Shown here one piece after another: positions 36,878 to 49,127 of a DNA stretch of 64,000 bases. Origin of the DNA: Ananas comosus (Eukaryota > Streptophyta > Magnoliopsida > Poales > Bromeliaceae); NCBI RefSeq assembly GCF_001540865.1, contig NC_033627.1, forward strand, positions 6,936,677 through 7,000,676, read 5' to 3'. A model generated the notes under the pieces. That model was not told the DNA's origin and searched no databases. It was given only the letters and a program-made list of their open reading frames with translations. The translations under genes and the position numbers were made by a program. How positions within the stretch are numbered: the stretch's first letter is position 1; every line of letters begins with the position of its first letter.

Positions 36878-37607
36878 CATCATGTCTCCTAAGACATCTG
36901 AAGAGAGAAGTCACATGAGCAAGATCCTTTATGCTTCAGCAATAGGGAGCTTAATGTATGCGATGCTATGTACCTGACCTGATATAGCACAGGCTGTGAG
37001 TGTCACGAGCCGATATCAGTCGAACCCAGGACAGGAACATTGGGCAACGGTAAAGAATATCCTTAAGTACTTGAGAAGAACAAAGGATATGTCCTTGGTT
37101 TTTGGAGGAGGAGAACTCAGAATTAATGGCTATGCGGATTCGGACTTTATGTCTGATATAGACGATAGAAAGTCTACGTCTGGGTATCTGTTTATTTGCA
37201 ATGGTGGGTCAATAGTTTGGAAAAGTTCCAAGCAAGAGATGATTGCAGATTCTACTATGGAAGCGGAGTACATCGCTGCATCTGAAGCTGCCAAGGAAGC
37301 TGTTTGGATCAAGAAATTTGTCACTGAGCTTGGGGTGGTTCCTTCCAGTAAGGATCCCCTGCCACTATACTGTGATAATAATGGCGCCGTAGCATTAGCT
37401 AAGAAGCCAAGGTCTCATCAAAAATCCAAGCACATTGAGCGGCGATATCACAAGATCAGAGAGTACATCAAGGATAAACATATTGAAGTGCAGAAGGTTG
37501 CCTCCATGGATAATGTGGCGGACCCGCTAACTAAGACATTGACTCAGCAAAAACTTGAGAATCATCTTGAGAAGATGGGCATTAGATACATGGCTGATTG
37601 GCTTTAG
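36878..37607 (+). pseudogene. Ty1/copia RT end and RNase H
   Basis: Encodes the connection and RNase H of a copia polyprotein: HWATVKNILKYLRRTKD, GYADSDF (first catalytic Asp), SSKQEMIADSTMEAEYIA (catalytic Glu), YCDNNGAVALAKKP and VADPLTKTL near the end, with a natural TAG at 37,605. An upstream in-frame stop near 36,978 (after LCT) and the missing upstream pol make it dead. The 3' LTR follows 14 bp after the stop, typical of copia. Confidence 0.9.
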
Positions 37608-37610
37608 TGC

Positions 37611-37621
37611 AAGTGGGAGAT
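37611..37621 (+). other. Copia polypurine tract
   Basis: AAGTGGGAGAT lies directly before the LTR start TGTTAGTTATATG at 37,622. Confidence 0.8.
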
Positions 37622-39521
37622 TGTTAGTTATATGCCCTAGAAGCCTATCAGGCTGACTCATTTTATTTTCTATGGGACATATATTTGTACTTAATCTTTA
37701 TTATTTATATAATTGGGCCTTTTATTCCATTCATGTTAAATGTGTCCATGGATCGTCCTTTGAATTAATAAGATGATAATATTTATTCTCAAGAGTTGAG
37801 AATTTGAGATACATATTATTGGTGATTAATTCATAAATGCTCTCAATCGGAGGATCATCATGGGGACGATGATTGATCCGGTAAGATTGATGTGTGTGCC
37901 GCTTCCCTTTTGGGATGACGAATCTCGAGTCATTAGTGTGGGGACACTGGAGCGGACATGCAGGTGGTTGTTGGAGAACAAGGGTACTGAGCGTGACCAA
38001 CTACGAACAGTTACATGGGTGTCTACTCATTCGTCAGTAACTGGTTCGATGTTGCAGTGGTACAGCTGATCCTTTGACCTGCGACACCACAGCCATTCAA
38101 TATGAGGCTACTGTAGTTTGACTATGCAACAAACTCTGATCCTAGCCATGGGTCTTAGTAGTATATGTTGGCTACAGTCGTTCATATCAGGAATGGGTGT
38201 GTGTTTATAGGGGATCTATCGCTCTCGGTAGAGAGATAATTAGTTCTATGCTATTTGTACGGCAAAGCTCAGAAATCCTCGGCCGGGGTAATATGGTGTA
38301 TGGTGTTTCCAAGAGTAACCATAAGAGCTTCTGTCTGATCAAATTTGTCATATGACGGGTGATGGGGTTTGACGAATATTCTATGACCTCCACTCATTTG
38401 GAACTATGCGATAGAAGGATTGTATTGTACGGTAACTGCACCTAGAGGTTCAGTCCGATATTCACTTCTGACTGGATTGCCACTACATGCTGCTAGGCGT
38501 CACTGGTGGATTGTGGGAACCAATAGAAATAATTATTAACAATTAATTATTCTATTAGGGTAGAGTCAAAAGAGTTTGAGCCATCGAAAGAAGTTTCGAT
38601 GATGATGTAGATGGGGATCGCATCATATCTCACTACCAGACAGAATTGAACCTATTAGGTCACAGATATAAGAAATCACGCATGATCGATATATAGGAGA
38701 CGATAAAAGAAGTTTATCGGATGGATTAATTATAATTACAATATAGTTAAATACTACAGTTTACTAATTTATTAGTAAAAGGACTAATTTGCAATTATTG
38801 TAAATTAGAGATATTTATGTGTAAAAGTTGCATGGTGTATTTACTAATCGTTAGTAAATAATATGAGGACTTATGTGTAAATGTTACACACGAATCGAAT
38901 TAGAATTAGGATACAGAATTCGGTTAATATCATAACCAACTTGTGGGTTAATGGATAATCTAATCGGAATAGGATTTCGATTAGGATTACGTTAGAGTTT
39001 TCTCATTATAAATATATGTCATCTCATTATAAATATATGTCATATGACATATTAAAATTAACAGAAAATTAAGTAAAAAGAAAAAAGAAAACCCTAGCCG
39101 TCAATCCTTTTTTCTTTCTTAAGTCCTCTACAATAAATCCATCAATTTCGATCTTCAAAAGTTGCTAGCACAGCTAGAAGATTGATTCATTTTCCTCAAG
39201 TCGAGGCAAGGGTTAATTCGTGATCGGATCACGGATTGAAGCGGTCGTCTAAATTCGATCAAGGGCGTGATTTCGTGTGAACGCGAGTAGAGGCCGAGTG
39301 CGTTCGCGGCTAAGCGAGGACGAACAAAATTTTACCAACGATTGTCGACTTCGTGGTGATCTCGACTCACGCGAGGTAAAATAAAAATATAGATCCTTTT
39401 TTATTAGATCAATTAGATCTATTACTAATGATCTAAAACTAAACACGAGGTGATCTTTGGTTTTCAAGAAAATTTTTAATTGTGTTATTTTCTTCCGCTG
39501 CGTATACATGATTTTCTTACA
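37622..39521 (+). repeat. Copia 3' LTR
   Basis: Starts TGTTAGTTATATGCCC and ends TGATTTTCTTACA at 39,521: 1,900 bp, TG...CA. It is a different family from the copia LTR at 58,834. Next to it lies Harbinger transposase coding sequence, so the element inserted into that transposon; one target-site half would be CCGTG (39,522-39,526). Confidence 0.75.
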
Positions 39522-39867
39522 CCGTGGCCAATAGAGTTTTGGCGGAAACTTTTCAACATTCTTGAGAAACGATTAGTAGGCATTTTAATAATGTACTGCG
39601 CGGCGTGGTTGAACTTAGGCATGACTACATCCAACTCCCACTATCAAATACAAGAGTACACCCTAGTATAAAAGATAATCAAACATTTCATCCATTCAAG
39701 GTGAGTTGCAAGTTGAAACTTTGTGGAAACAAAATTTATAATCTTTGGAGTTATGAGATATTTGAAGCTAACTATTTTATTTAATTTTTGAATTCAGAAT
39801 GCAATTGGTGTAGTAGATAGGACACACATACCGGTAGTTGTACGGAAGCAAAAGCAACCAAGATATC
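39522..39867 (+). pseudogene. PIF/Harbinger transposase fragment with intron
   Basis: 39,540-39,700 reads, with frame slips, as a plant PIF-type transposase (ETFQHS, ETISRHFNNVL, FHPF-like before the junction). 39,798-39,867 reads NAIGVVDRTHIPVVV, then QKQPRYL, matching the conserved first catalytic Asp block of DDE_Tnp_4 (usually DGTHI; here Gly is Arg). Between them is a plausible 97-bp intron from GTGAGT (39,701) to TTCAG (39,797). It is cut on the left by the copia LTR and on the right by LTR-B1, so it is the oldest layer here. Confidence 0.7.
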
Positions 39868-40349
39868 TATAAGGTACCGGACTTCTAAATTATGAAGTTA
39901 CGGCGTACATTTGGTTGGAAAGCTATTTGAATCGTCCTGGTGAAGTTCGGGAGCATTCGGGTGCTTCGGTGCGCATAGGGCACGAAAACGGAGCCCGAAA
40001 GGCTATGTTGGACCATCGACTAAATCCGACAAAGGCGTGGATGAAAAGATGATTTAAATATGCTTGAAAACATGTTTTGAAAGTCTCGGTTCGATTTGAA
40101 ATAAATCGGAGGCCAAACGAGCTAAAACGAGCGAAAACAGACCAAAAGCTGAAAATGCTGAAAATTTGGCTAAGTCCTTGAAAATGCTGATTTTCTGGAC
40201 CTACGGAGTCCGGACCCTAGCTTCAAGGTCCGGACCCTGAGCCCGGAAAGTGCCCTGTTTGAGTAGCAAACTTGTAATTATTGGTGGGGGGTTTGACCAT
40301 AAAGGGGGCTTCATCCCCTCTCTTCTTCCTCCCTCAACCGAACACACAC
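39868..40349 (+). repeat. LTR-B1 5' fragment
   Basis: Starts TATAAGGTACCGG (TGTAAGG in relatives) and runs 482 bp until a second LTR-B start at 40,350. It holds a GTCCGGAC palindrome pair at 40,208 and 40,228. Confidence 0.75.
40208..40235 (+). promoter_or_regulatory. U3 palindrome pair GTCCGGAC, 20 bp apart
   Basis: Identical 8-mers at 40,208 and 40,228, 340 bp inside the LTR-B1 start; same core and spacing as the other arrays. Confidence 0.55.
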
Positions 40350-41042
40350 TGTAAGGTACTGGACTTCTAAAATTATGAAGTTATGGTGCACATTTGGTTG
40401 GAAAGCCATTTAAATGGTTCCAGTGAAGTTCGAAAGCATTCGGGCGTTTTTGGAGCGCGTAGGTGCGAAAACGGTACCCGAAAGACTATGTTGGACTATG
40501 AACTAAATCTGACATTAGCGTGGATGAGAGGATGATGAAAATACGCTCGAAAACATGTTTTGAGAGTCTCGGTTCGATTTGAAATGAATCGGAGGCGAAA
40601 CGAGCGAAAACGGACCAAAAGCTGAAAATGCTGAAAATTTGGCTTAGTCCTTGAAAATGCTGATTTGGGATTAGTAGAGAGGCTTGTCTCTCTCTCTTTT
40701 CCTCTCATTTCTTCCAACCCAACCCTAAACACTCCCTCTCTCTCTCTAGGTTAGGTCTCTCTCTCATCAAAGAAGGCAAGAGGAGAGGGATTTGGAGGAG
40801 AAGAAGCTTGAAGGAGGGATCATCATCTTCTCCATCTTCTTCTCGGTCCATTGGAGCAAGCTTGAGGTAAGCTTCTTGGAGCTCTAATGGTGAATCTTTA
40901 GGGTTAGATTCTTATGCTCTAAGAATGGATTTTATGGGACCCTAGGATGCTATATAGATGTTTAATGCTTGAATTGAGACCTAGTTTTGGGTATTCTTGC
41001 AATGGTTAACGTCTAGGGCTCCAAATGGGGTTTGATCTTAAT
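40350..41042 (+). repeat. LTR-B2, first segment
   Basis: Starts TGTAAGGTACTGG at 40,350 inside LTR-B1 and is interrupted at 41,042 by a solo LTR. It resumes at 46,896. Its own palindrome pair appears deleted: the text passes from TTGAAAATGCTGA straight to the CT-rich leader. Confidence 0.75.
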
Positions 41043-43834
41043 TGTAACATACTACATTTTGGTATAAAAATAAAAATAAATAAAAATAGTGTGAGAAACT
41101 ATTTTTATTAGATTTATAGAAGTAAAATATAAGTCAGAAGTGACTTGTGCTGAAATCGGAATGAAAATAGAATATCTAGAATTTTCTGTTCGAAACGGGA
41201 CAGATAAATTAGCAGAAAATGCACAGTTTCAGAAAATTATGAAAATTGGAGGATAAGTCAGAAATATTTTTATGATGCTAGATTTAATGTTTCATATTTT
41301 TCTGACACCCGTAGAGTGAGAAATAAAATCCGATAGCTATCTGATAAAGATTACAGTCCAGTGCAGTTTTCAGTGACCAAACGAGGTCGAAACTAAAAAC
41401 TTAAGATATATTCTTACTCAGTACATTAAACTGAGCCTGCATGTCAAATTTGAGCTCAAATGGACATTCAGAAGGGCTCCAACTGTTCCGAACTGCTAAA
41501 CAGCTGCCCGGGAGTGAATAGTGTAAAAGTTGAGGAGCTGATTTGTAAAAAGGGATTTAATCCCTTTTCTTCTTCTTCTCCTCAGCCGAATGCACACACA
41601 CACACGCCACACACACGCAAGGAGAGGGAGGAAGAGAGCTCTCCTTTCTCTCTCTAAATCTCTCCCAAAATTGATGAAATTGGAGGAGAAGCAAGCTTGG
41701 AGGTTGATCTTCATCTCTTTTATCTTCTTCCTCTCCATTAGAGCAAGCTTTGAAGATAAGCTTCAAACCCTTTAATGGCATTTCTCTCTAGTTTGGTTTT
41801 TAAGCTCTAAGAATGGATTTAGAGGTATTCTAGCATGCTAATTAGAGGTTTGATGTTTGAAACCAAGGCTCTAATGGTGGATTTTTACCTAATTGTAATC
41901 TAGGGCTCAAAAATGCTAATTTGGTAAATATGAGGGTTTGATCTCATTTGACCCTTCGTAAACCTAATTGCTAGGCAACGAAACGCGTTGGCGAAGACGG
42001 TTCGGCAATCTGACAAGCCGTTACAAAGTTATTAAAGAAATGGACGTTTAGGCTTCGGGTCCGCCTGGAGGGCCGAGGCGACGTCGTAAAATCGTGGAAA
42101 TGGATTTGAGGCATCGTGGCACATAACCAAAGACCTATAATTTTCGGGGTTGCGAAGCGGAGCACGGTTGAGGCGCAGTTGCAGTATCGGGCCGTACCAG
42201 ATACGAGTGCCGCGGGCGGCCGATTGCAAGTGTCGACAAGCAATCGGAATGCGAATGAGGTTGGTTGTGTTTACCGAAGCGACTAGGTCGCCCTTTATGT
42301 CTAGGAAATGAGATTTCATATTGATGCATGTTAACATATTATAGAAATGCTAGATAAATGCATGTGATTAATGCTTTGAATGCATAAGATAAAGGGCATA
42401 TGAATGTTAACATTATAAGAACATGATAAGAGGAATGCATGATGACTTAGTGTAAATAGTGCTAGATGAATGCATTGAGTAATGTTAAAGTTTACATGGT
42501 AAGCATGCATGGGGATAATGCTAAGTAATGGTATGATAAGCATGATGTAGAAATAATAAATGCAAGCATGTGGCTAATGCTAAGATATACTTGATGATCA
42601 TGTTGTAGAGATACTAATGTTAAGAAATGGAAATGTGCATATGGACAATCTATATACATTAGATCGAGTGGCATTAAACCTAGAGTCATGGACATAGGTT
42701 GGACATGGAGGATATGAATCTAGTGCCAAAGAACATAGGTTGGACATCAAGTGGCATTAAACCTAGTGTATTGAACATAGGTTGAACAAGTATAGTGTGA
42801 ACCTAGTGTCATGAACCTAGCAAACACTTGTGGCATTGAGCATATATATTTGTATCATTCATACATAATAGGGCTAAGTACATGTGAACCTTGGTTACTT
42901 TCAATGACATGTTTCTAACGTAGTTGAACATAGAGAAAGGTAGAACCATAATGGACATGTATGTTAGAACCCTATTATTGTGTGAATGTGAGAGTTGGAC
43001 TTGGACATTAGTAAACAAAGGCGACATTGACAATAGAGACATTGATATGCATAGAGGATATAGTTGTTAAACATAGTTTAACCAAGAGTGGCATTGGACC
43101 AATTGACATAGAGTAGCATGATTAAATAGGTAGAAACCTATTGTGACATTGGCATTGTGACTAGTGGCTATGAATCCTCAAGTTGAGGATTGATCGATAC
43201 TCACGATAAGTCTTGGCTTGAGGGAGGTAGCTCCCCCTCGGGCGGTGCGCTCCGGAGTTGGTCACCACTGGGCGTGGTAAAGTCCCCCCAGAAGACGGTC
43301 CCTAGGGAGGTTCGAGTCCCCCGTTATTAAGGGATTTTGGGTTGTGAGTCATTGGGGTTAACATGGTTAACCGGTAAGATTGGGTCAAAGCCAAGTGAAT
43401 GTATAGCATTATGTGTTACGGGTTTGGTATCCCAGTTGAGAGGATTTAGGGCTCAGGTGTATGTGAGACGTCCATCACCTCGAGCCTAATTTTGGTGCGG
43501 TATTCCGCAGTTGATTGACTCGAGACCGAGTCGGGTGGTTAGCTTGGCTAGGGTAGAGGAAAACCTTAGAAGCAAATAACCAATGATGTAAAGTGATAAG
43601 ATGTATAAATTATGAAAAAGCTATGGATAGCATGATACAAAGTAAAATCATTTATTCTACTTGTATAGTTGCATGATTCGCATATAGCATGGCATTATTG
43701 TATTCGTGAGGCAAAGCATGGTTTTATTAGTTGCATAATAAAGATATATATCTATCTGTTTATTGAACTAACTTGCAGTTGCCTCCCTTGGACCTATTGG
43801 TCGAGCTTTTCCCTTGGGTGGCCGTACCCACTGG

Positions 43835-43852
43835 GAACCATGGAGTTGGTTC
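43835..43852 (+). other. Conserved LTR hairpin with compensated pair
   Basis: GAACCA and TGGTTC pair perfectly around a 6-nt loop. Compared with GAACTA/TAGTTC elsewhere, the fifth pair has changed on both sides (U-A to C-G). Confidence 0.6.
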
Positions 43853-43971
43853 TCACCCCACGTGGTTTTGGGGTGTTACAGGTTCCCACGTGAGCGGCGC
43901 GGCGGCGCGAGGCGAGGGCGTAGTTCCATAGTTAGCGCCCTACCACCGAGACCAGAGATAGCGGTACCCTG

Positions 43972-46532
43972 TGTCACGCCCCGCCCCGAAACCACTACCG
44001 ATTTGGCACGGTTCGGCCGCGGCGACGGACCGCCGAACGGACAGCACCTCCCCTGCCCGTTCAAGGCTCAACAACAGGAATGTGTACAAGAATTCACCCA
44101 GGACTTTAAATTCTAAACATACACATTCAGCAAGGGCACCAACAGTGCCAACAACAAGAAGAGCAAGTAATCCACAAGATAAACAAGTGAAATAAAGAGA
44201 GTAATTTACTAACTATTACATTAGTTACATTCATTACATCATTTTTCATCCAAAATACATAGCTCTCCAACCTCACCTACAAGAATCTCTCTCAATGCAT
44301 AGGTGACTAATGCAAAAAGGAAAGCTACTATACTACCACGGTCTCACTGGTCGGGCACGACGCCCTTGCCGCGGTCCTCTCTCTGCAGCCCTGAACCTAC
44401 CACTGGAAATAGAGTGGGGTGAGAACTATCTTCCATAGTTCCCAGTGGGCTCGGCCGCCGACCCTGCCGATCTCCCCACTAGGTCCAAGTGGGCACAAGT
44501 AACACAGCATAGATAGATAGATAATACTGTATCTGAAAGTCTGTAAATGCAGTGAGAGGAAAACCTATGTCTACATGCCATAACATGAATATGCATGCAT
44601 CATCCATATAATAAAGGTTTGCTACCATGCTAACAAGTTCGATCCATGTTCGAATAATATTTTCAATGACATTTATAAACCTTTAACCCTTCATTTACCC
44701 AACTGTGGCCGTGCCTCTAGGGCTCGCCATGACTCACCTTCAAATCCCAAAGTGAAGGAGCTGTCCAAGGCAACCCAAACCCAGGGACCCGTCTGCGGAC
44801 CTCCATGTGGTCCGGACCTCCAAGTGGTCCTAGTCACCGACACTCCGGAGTATCGACGACAATCCCTCCATGTGGGAATCGGATGCTATGCCACCTGAAC
44901 GCAGACTGTGAGCTAGATCTACCTCTTCCAAGTGAGGACACTCTACAACTAGAGTCAATACCCAATCGAATCCTCTCCAAGTGAGGACGCCCTACACAAA
45001 GGGTCAAAACTATCGCGGAATCATTGGTTCCCGACATTCATGCAATGTATTTAGTTTTCTAAAATTCATTTCACAAGGCATTCTCTAAGGATCCACCTAT
45101 CCCTAGTCCTTCGACCCCTAGTGTTATTTTCACTACATTAATGGCCACTCGTTATCATTCAATATTTGATGCCACTCGTTTGTTCTTGACAATAACGCTA
45201 CTTTCTATGTCACATCAATACCCCAATCGGTTCATCTCTATCTCTAGCATCATAGAATCCACATACCCACCAATCCTCACCTATCTAGTTACCAGCGTTC
45301 CAAGTACACTAGTTATTATTTAGAAAGCATAAGAGTTGTCTACTAGCAATCTACACATGTAACATAAAGATGAGATTAAATGCAATCTAAGACATAGAAA
45401 GGTGTTCGAAAGTTTCGGATGACACCCCCCACCTTTTTTATCAATGTAGAGCTTGGAAATTCTTGTCCGAGCTTCGCAAAAAGGCTTAGCCTTCCTCGCC
45501 CGATCAATGCTACCCGTGCCCAATTTTGCCCGAGAACTCCACGTCGGATTCGCCGAATGCCAAAATCGACTTCGCCCCGGCGTTTTGGACATATACAATA
45601 AGGTTCCAAGGCTTCAAATGAGATCAATCTCATACATTTACAAAACCTTCATTTTGGAACCCTAATTGCACTATAGCAAATCACCCCATAAATCCCTAGA
45701 TCTTGGGATTGATCTATTTAAAAAGCTTGCTTAGGGTCATTTTTACCCATCCAAGCATAAAACCCCAACCCTAAGTTCTAGAACTAGGGTTTAGTAGCTT
45801 ACCTCAAAACACTACCCCAATGAAAGAGGGAGAGGAATTGGAGGTCGCTCAAAGCGCTTCCTCGATTCATCTCCTCCTTCTCTCCTTCCTTATCTTCCTC
45901 TTCTTTTTCCTTCTCTCCTCTCTCTTCTTTCTTTCTAAAGAGAGAGAGAGCAAGAGAGAGATGGATAGAGAGTGTGAGGGAGAGAGAGGGCTCAGCCCAC
46001 TCTATAAAGGCCATTTTGCAATAAAAGCCCCTCAACTTTTACCCTGTGCACTCCTTTACTGGGCAGTTTTTCGCTGCGGAGGACGTCGTCCCGACTATGG
46101 GACCGTCCCGTAGATCTCCCTCGAGGCACCGTTCTCGGAACCGGTCTCTCCCCGGGAGACCGGTCCTCGGGAGACCGGTCCTCACCTGAGAGACCGGTCC
46201 CCGAGAGCTTGATTTTCAGGACTTAGCCAATTTTTTTGGCATCTCACGCTGGGGCCACGTTCGGGAACCGGTCCCTCACCACCAGGGACCGGTTGCATCA
46301 TGCAACCCCGCAACACCCAGCCGAGGGAACCGGTCTCTCACCTGAAGAGACCGGTCCCCGAGAGCAACTTCTGCCCAATGATGCCATTTGCTTCATTTGC
46401 TCTCGCGGACTCAACTCCAAGGCACTCTTTGTGCTTTGGACATTCTCAACTCCCACAAAGGGTTTACTTTCGACAATCAGTCGATCCTGGATGAAGTACA
46501 ATCCTCGTATTTCGAGAATTAACTTCCTTACA
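43972..46532 (-). mobile_element. Solo gypsy LTR, minus, TSD CCCTG
   Basis: On the minus strand it starts TGTAAGGAAGTTAATTC at 46,532 and ends CGGGGCGTGACA at 43,972 (2,561 bp). CCCTG lies at 43,967-43,971 and 46,533-46,537. The host LTR reads through correctly after excision, shown by the uninterrupted relative at 48,390-48,430. It belongs with the LTR of element 1 by its start and U5. Hairpin GAACTAT/ATAGTTC lies at 44,423-44,441; TATA-like CTTTATAG at 46,001-46,010. Confidence 0.9.
46139..46356 (-). promoter_or_regulatory. U3 array of paired ACCGGT palindromes
   Basis: Pairs at 46,139/46,158, 46,173/46,192, 46,266/46,287 and 46,328/46,349, spaced 19, 19, 21 and 21 bp. The array is 176-393 bp inside the LTR start and about 130 bp upstream of the TATA-like element. 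Confidence 0.6.
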
Positions 46533-46895
46533 CCCTGAGTCGGCCCTACTTAGGGATGCAAGAAAATGAAAAGGATCAAGTTGTAATAATATTGTTAAAG
46601 CTAGATTGTATTTGGAAGCTAAAAAGAATGTATTATGTAATTGTGATGTAAAATGAATCTAATGTGAATGCTTGTAATAACATAGGATGTGTTATGTTGT
46701 TGATATCTTTCTTCTGCAATCTTGCTTGAATACTGTTCCTGGTTGGAACTCATTGTACTTGTATCGATTGCTATGCCTTGAACGTACAGGGGAGACTCTG
46801 TCCGCAGTACAGGGGAAACCCTGTCCGTTCGGCGGTCTGTCGGTAGCGCCGCGACCCGGCCAAATAGGCGGGTGGTCGCGGGGCGTGACATTAAT

Positions 46896-48023
46896 TAACC
46901 CTATGTAAACCTAATTGATAGGTTTTCCGACGCGTTGGCGAAGTTGATTCGGCGATCCGACGAACGTACGCGAAGATATTAAAGAACGAAGCTGTTAGGG
47001 TACAGATTGCCGCAACTCGCGGCGAAAGCTTCGTAAAATCACAAGAACGGAACCCTAGCCTCCTGGTAACATTAAAAGGTGGGGGGTGTCCATCCCGAAG
47101 CAACTGGGCTTCCTTCTATGTTTGAGTTAGAATTGTTGATCATATTTCATATATTATTCTTATGCATTATACGATGATTGTTATAGTTGCATTTCTACTT
47201 CCTTGCATGCATGTCTAGTAGTGTAGCATTGTGGGCTCGACACTTAAACCTAGAATGCATGAGGATTAGGTCGGGTGACATGAGATCCTATAGTGATAAG
47301 AATATGGTGAACTTGAATTTGGTAATGAGAACCAATGGATTGTGAACTAGTGTAATGAAAACACTTGGAACTTGGACGAGTGGCATGTAAACAAGGTTAA
47401 TAATATGACGAGTGGCATTTGGACTAGTGTAATAGAGACACTATAATATGGACGAGTGGCATGTTGATTTAGTGTATTAAGACACATACAACATTATGAC
47501 ATAAACGAGTGGCATCAAATCTAGTGTAGTAGAACACTATGGCATTTGAACCTAGGGATAGTAGATTTTTTCGATTGTCATGTTGTGGACATTATGCATT
47601 TGGCATTAGTGCAGTTGAGGCATTGTAGCCCTAGTAGATAGGGTATCCTCCAGTGTGGGGATTGGATCATACTCACATAGTCTGTGTAACCTTGGCATGG
47701 TCGCTCCACCCAAGTAGTGAGCTCCGGAGTAGTAGTTGCGTTAGGGCATACATAGTTGTCCCGCAGACGGGTCTCGGGTGGGTGTATCGCAGATTCTCCC
47801 CACTAGCGAGATTTGAGACGTGAGTCGGGGTAGCAACCTCCGGGTTGGCCCTGGGGTAGCAACCTTCGGGTTGGCCATGAGATTGGATATTATCGAGGCA
47901 TAGTTGCACGACGCACTATGTAGTAGCTCGTTCATTCTGATTATCGAGACATAGTTGCACGACGCACTATGTAGTAGCTCGTTCATTCATGTGATTACTG
48001 AGGCCTAGTATCGTGTAGTAGAT
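46896..48023 (+). repeat. LTR-B2, second segment
   Basis: Continues LTR-B2 after the solo LTR and is cut at 48,023 by the 5' end of a plus-strand LTR-A. It contains a 25-bp duplication near 47,829-47,878 and a 51-bp duplication starting at 47,891 and 47,942. Confidence 0.75.
47891..47989. repeat. 51-bp tandem duplication in LTR-B2
   Basis: Two units starting TATCGAG (47,891 and 47,942) share ATAGTTGCACGACGCACTAT and the following bases, with one difference (GGC versus GAC). Confidence 0.8.
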
Positions 48024-48869
48024 TGTAACACACTGGACCTGTCACGACCCGCGACCACCCGCCTATTTGGCCGAGGTCGCGGCGCCGACAGCGCCGAACG
48101 GACAGGGTTTCCCCTGTACTGCGGACAGAGTCTCCCCTGTACGTTTAAGGCATCGCAATCAATACAATACAAAGGTTCCAAACAGGAACAGTATTCAACA
48201 AACAGATTGCATAAGGAAGGTATCAACAACATAACACATCCTATCTTATTACATACATTCACATTCATACATTTCTACATCACAGTTCTCATTTGATTCC
48301 TCCAAATACAATCTAAGTTATTACATCATTTACTTATTACAGTTTGATACTTGTGTTCTTTTCATTCCCCATACCCCTAAGCTATATCGACAGGGTACTG
48401 CTAGCTCTGGTCTCCGGGTAGGGCGCTATCTATAGATCTACGCCCTTTCCTCGCGCCGCCGCGCCGCTCACGTGCGAACCTGTAAACCCCAAAACAACGT
48501 GGGGTGAGAACCAACTCCATAGTTCCCAGTAGGTACGACCACCCAAAGGAAAAGCTCGACCAAAAGGTCCAAGGAGGCACTCCAATCATGTTAGTCCAAA
48601 AACATCTATAGATATATATCATCAGTTTATTAAGCACTAACAGATAACATGCCTCGCAATATGCAATATGTATATCATGCAGCTCTACTGACTTTAGCTC
48701 ATGTCTCAAGTTCACATTGCCTCTAAGGTCTCTATTACCTTAGCTCTTACCATTATCACTAGATTATAAGGTTTCTATTAACCTAATCAAGCTAACCACC
48801 CGACTCGGCCACGAGTCAATCATCCGCGGGTAGTCCGCGCACTGGCCGCACTCTGTGACTTAACCAGCT

Positions 48870-49127
48870 GGCGGCGAAGTCGTCGCACACGCCGAACACT
48901 GGTTCAAGTCTCTTGACTTGGCCATTTGGCGGCGAACGAATCGCACCTCACCCAACAATGGCTCAAGTCGATCTGGCGGCATAATCCACAAACTGGCTTA
49001 ACCATCCGGCGGCGAAATCGTCGCACACGCCACGTCAATGGTTCAAGCCCTGGGCGGTGATCTCTGCACGCTCACCTCCCAATCCATCCTTGGTATCAAC
49101 CTCGGCGGCGAAATCGTCGCACACGCC
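48870..49127 (-). repeat. Dispersed GC-rich unit in LTR-B
   Basis: GGCGGCGAAGTCGTCGCACA (48,870) recurs in full or shortened form at about 48,928, 48,975, 49,008 and 49,103, separated by unrelated sequence rather than in tight tandem. Confidence 0.6.

Larger units (their letters stand above)
41043..46890 (+). mobile_element. Solo gypsy LTR, plus, TSD TTAAT, itself interrupted
   Basis: Starts TGTAACATACTAC at 41,043 and ends CGGGGCGTGACA at 46,890. TTAAT flanks both sides (41,038-41,042 and 46,891-46,895), and the surrounding LTR-B2 text joins correctly across it. Removing the nested insertion at 43,972-46,532 and its duplicated 5 bp leaves 3,282 bp. No PBS or coding sequence is attached, so it is a solo LTR from recombination. 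The hairpin GAACCA/TGGTTC lies at 43,835-43,852. It also holds a (CA)n run near 41,590. Confidence 0.85.

Noticed and set aside
43814..44116. Open frames across GC-rich LTR ends (also 49,538-49,975 and 57,350-57,643)
   Set aside because: They cross LTR boundaries or run in shifted frames of gag; chance frames in GC-rich repeats.
48870..49127. CRISPR-like array
   Set aside because: Few, unevenly spaced, partly degenerate units inside a plant LTR.
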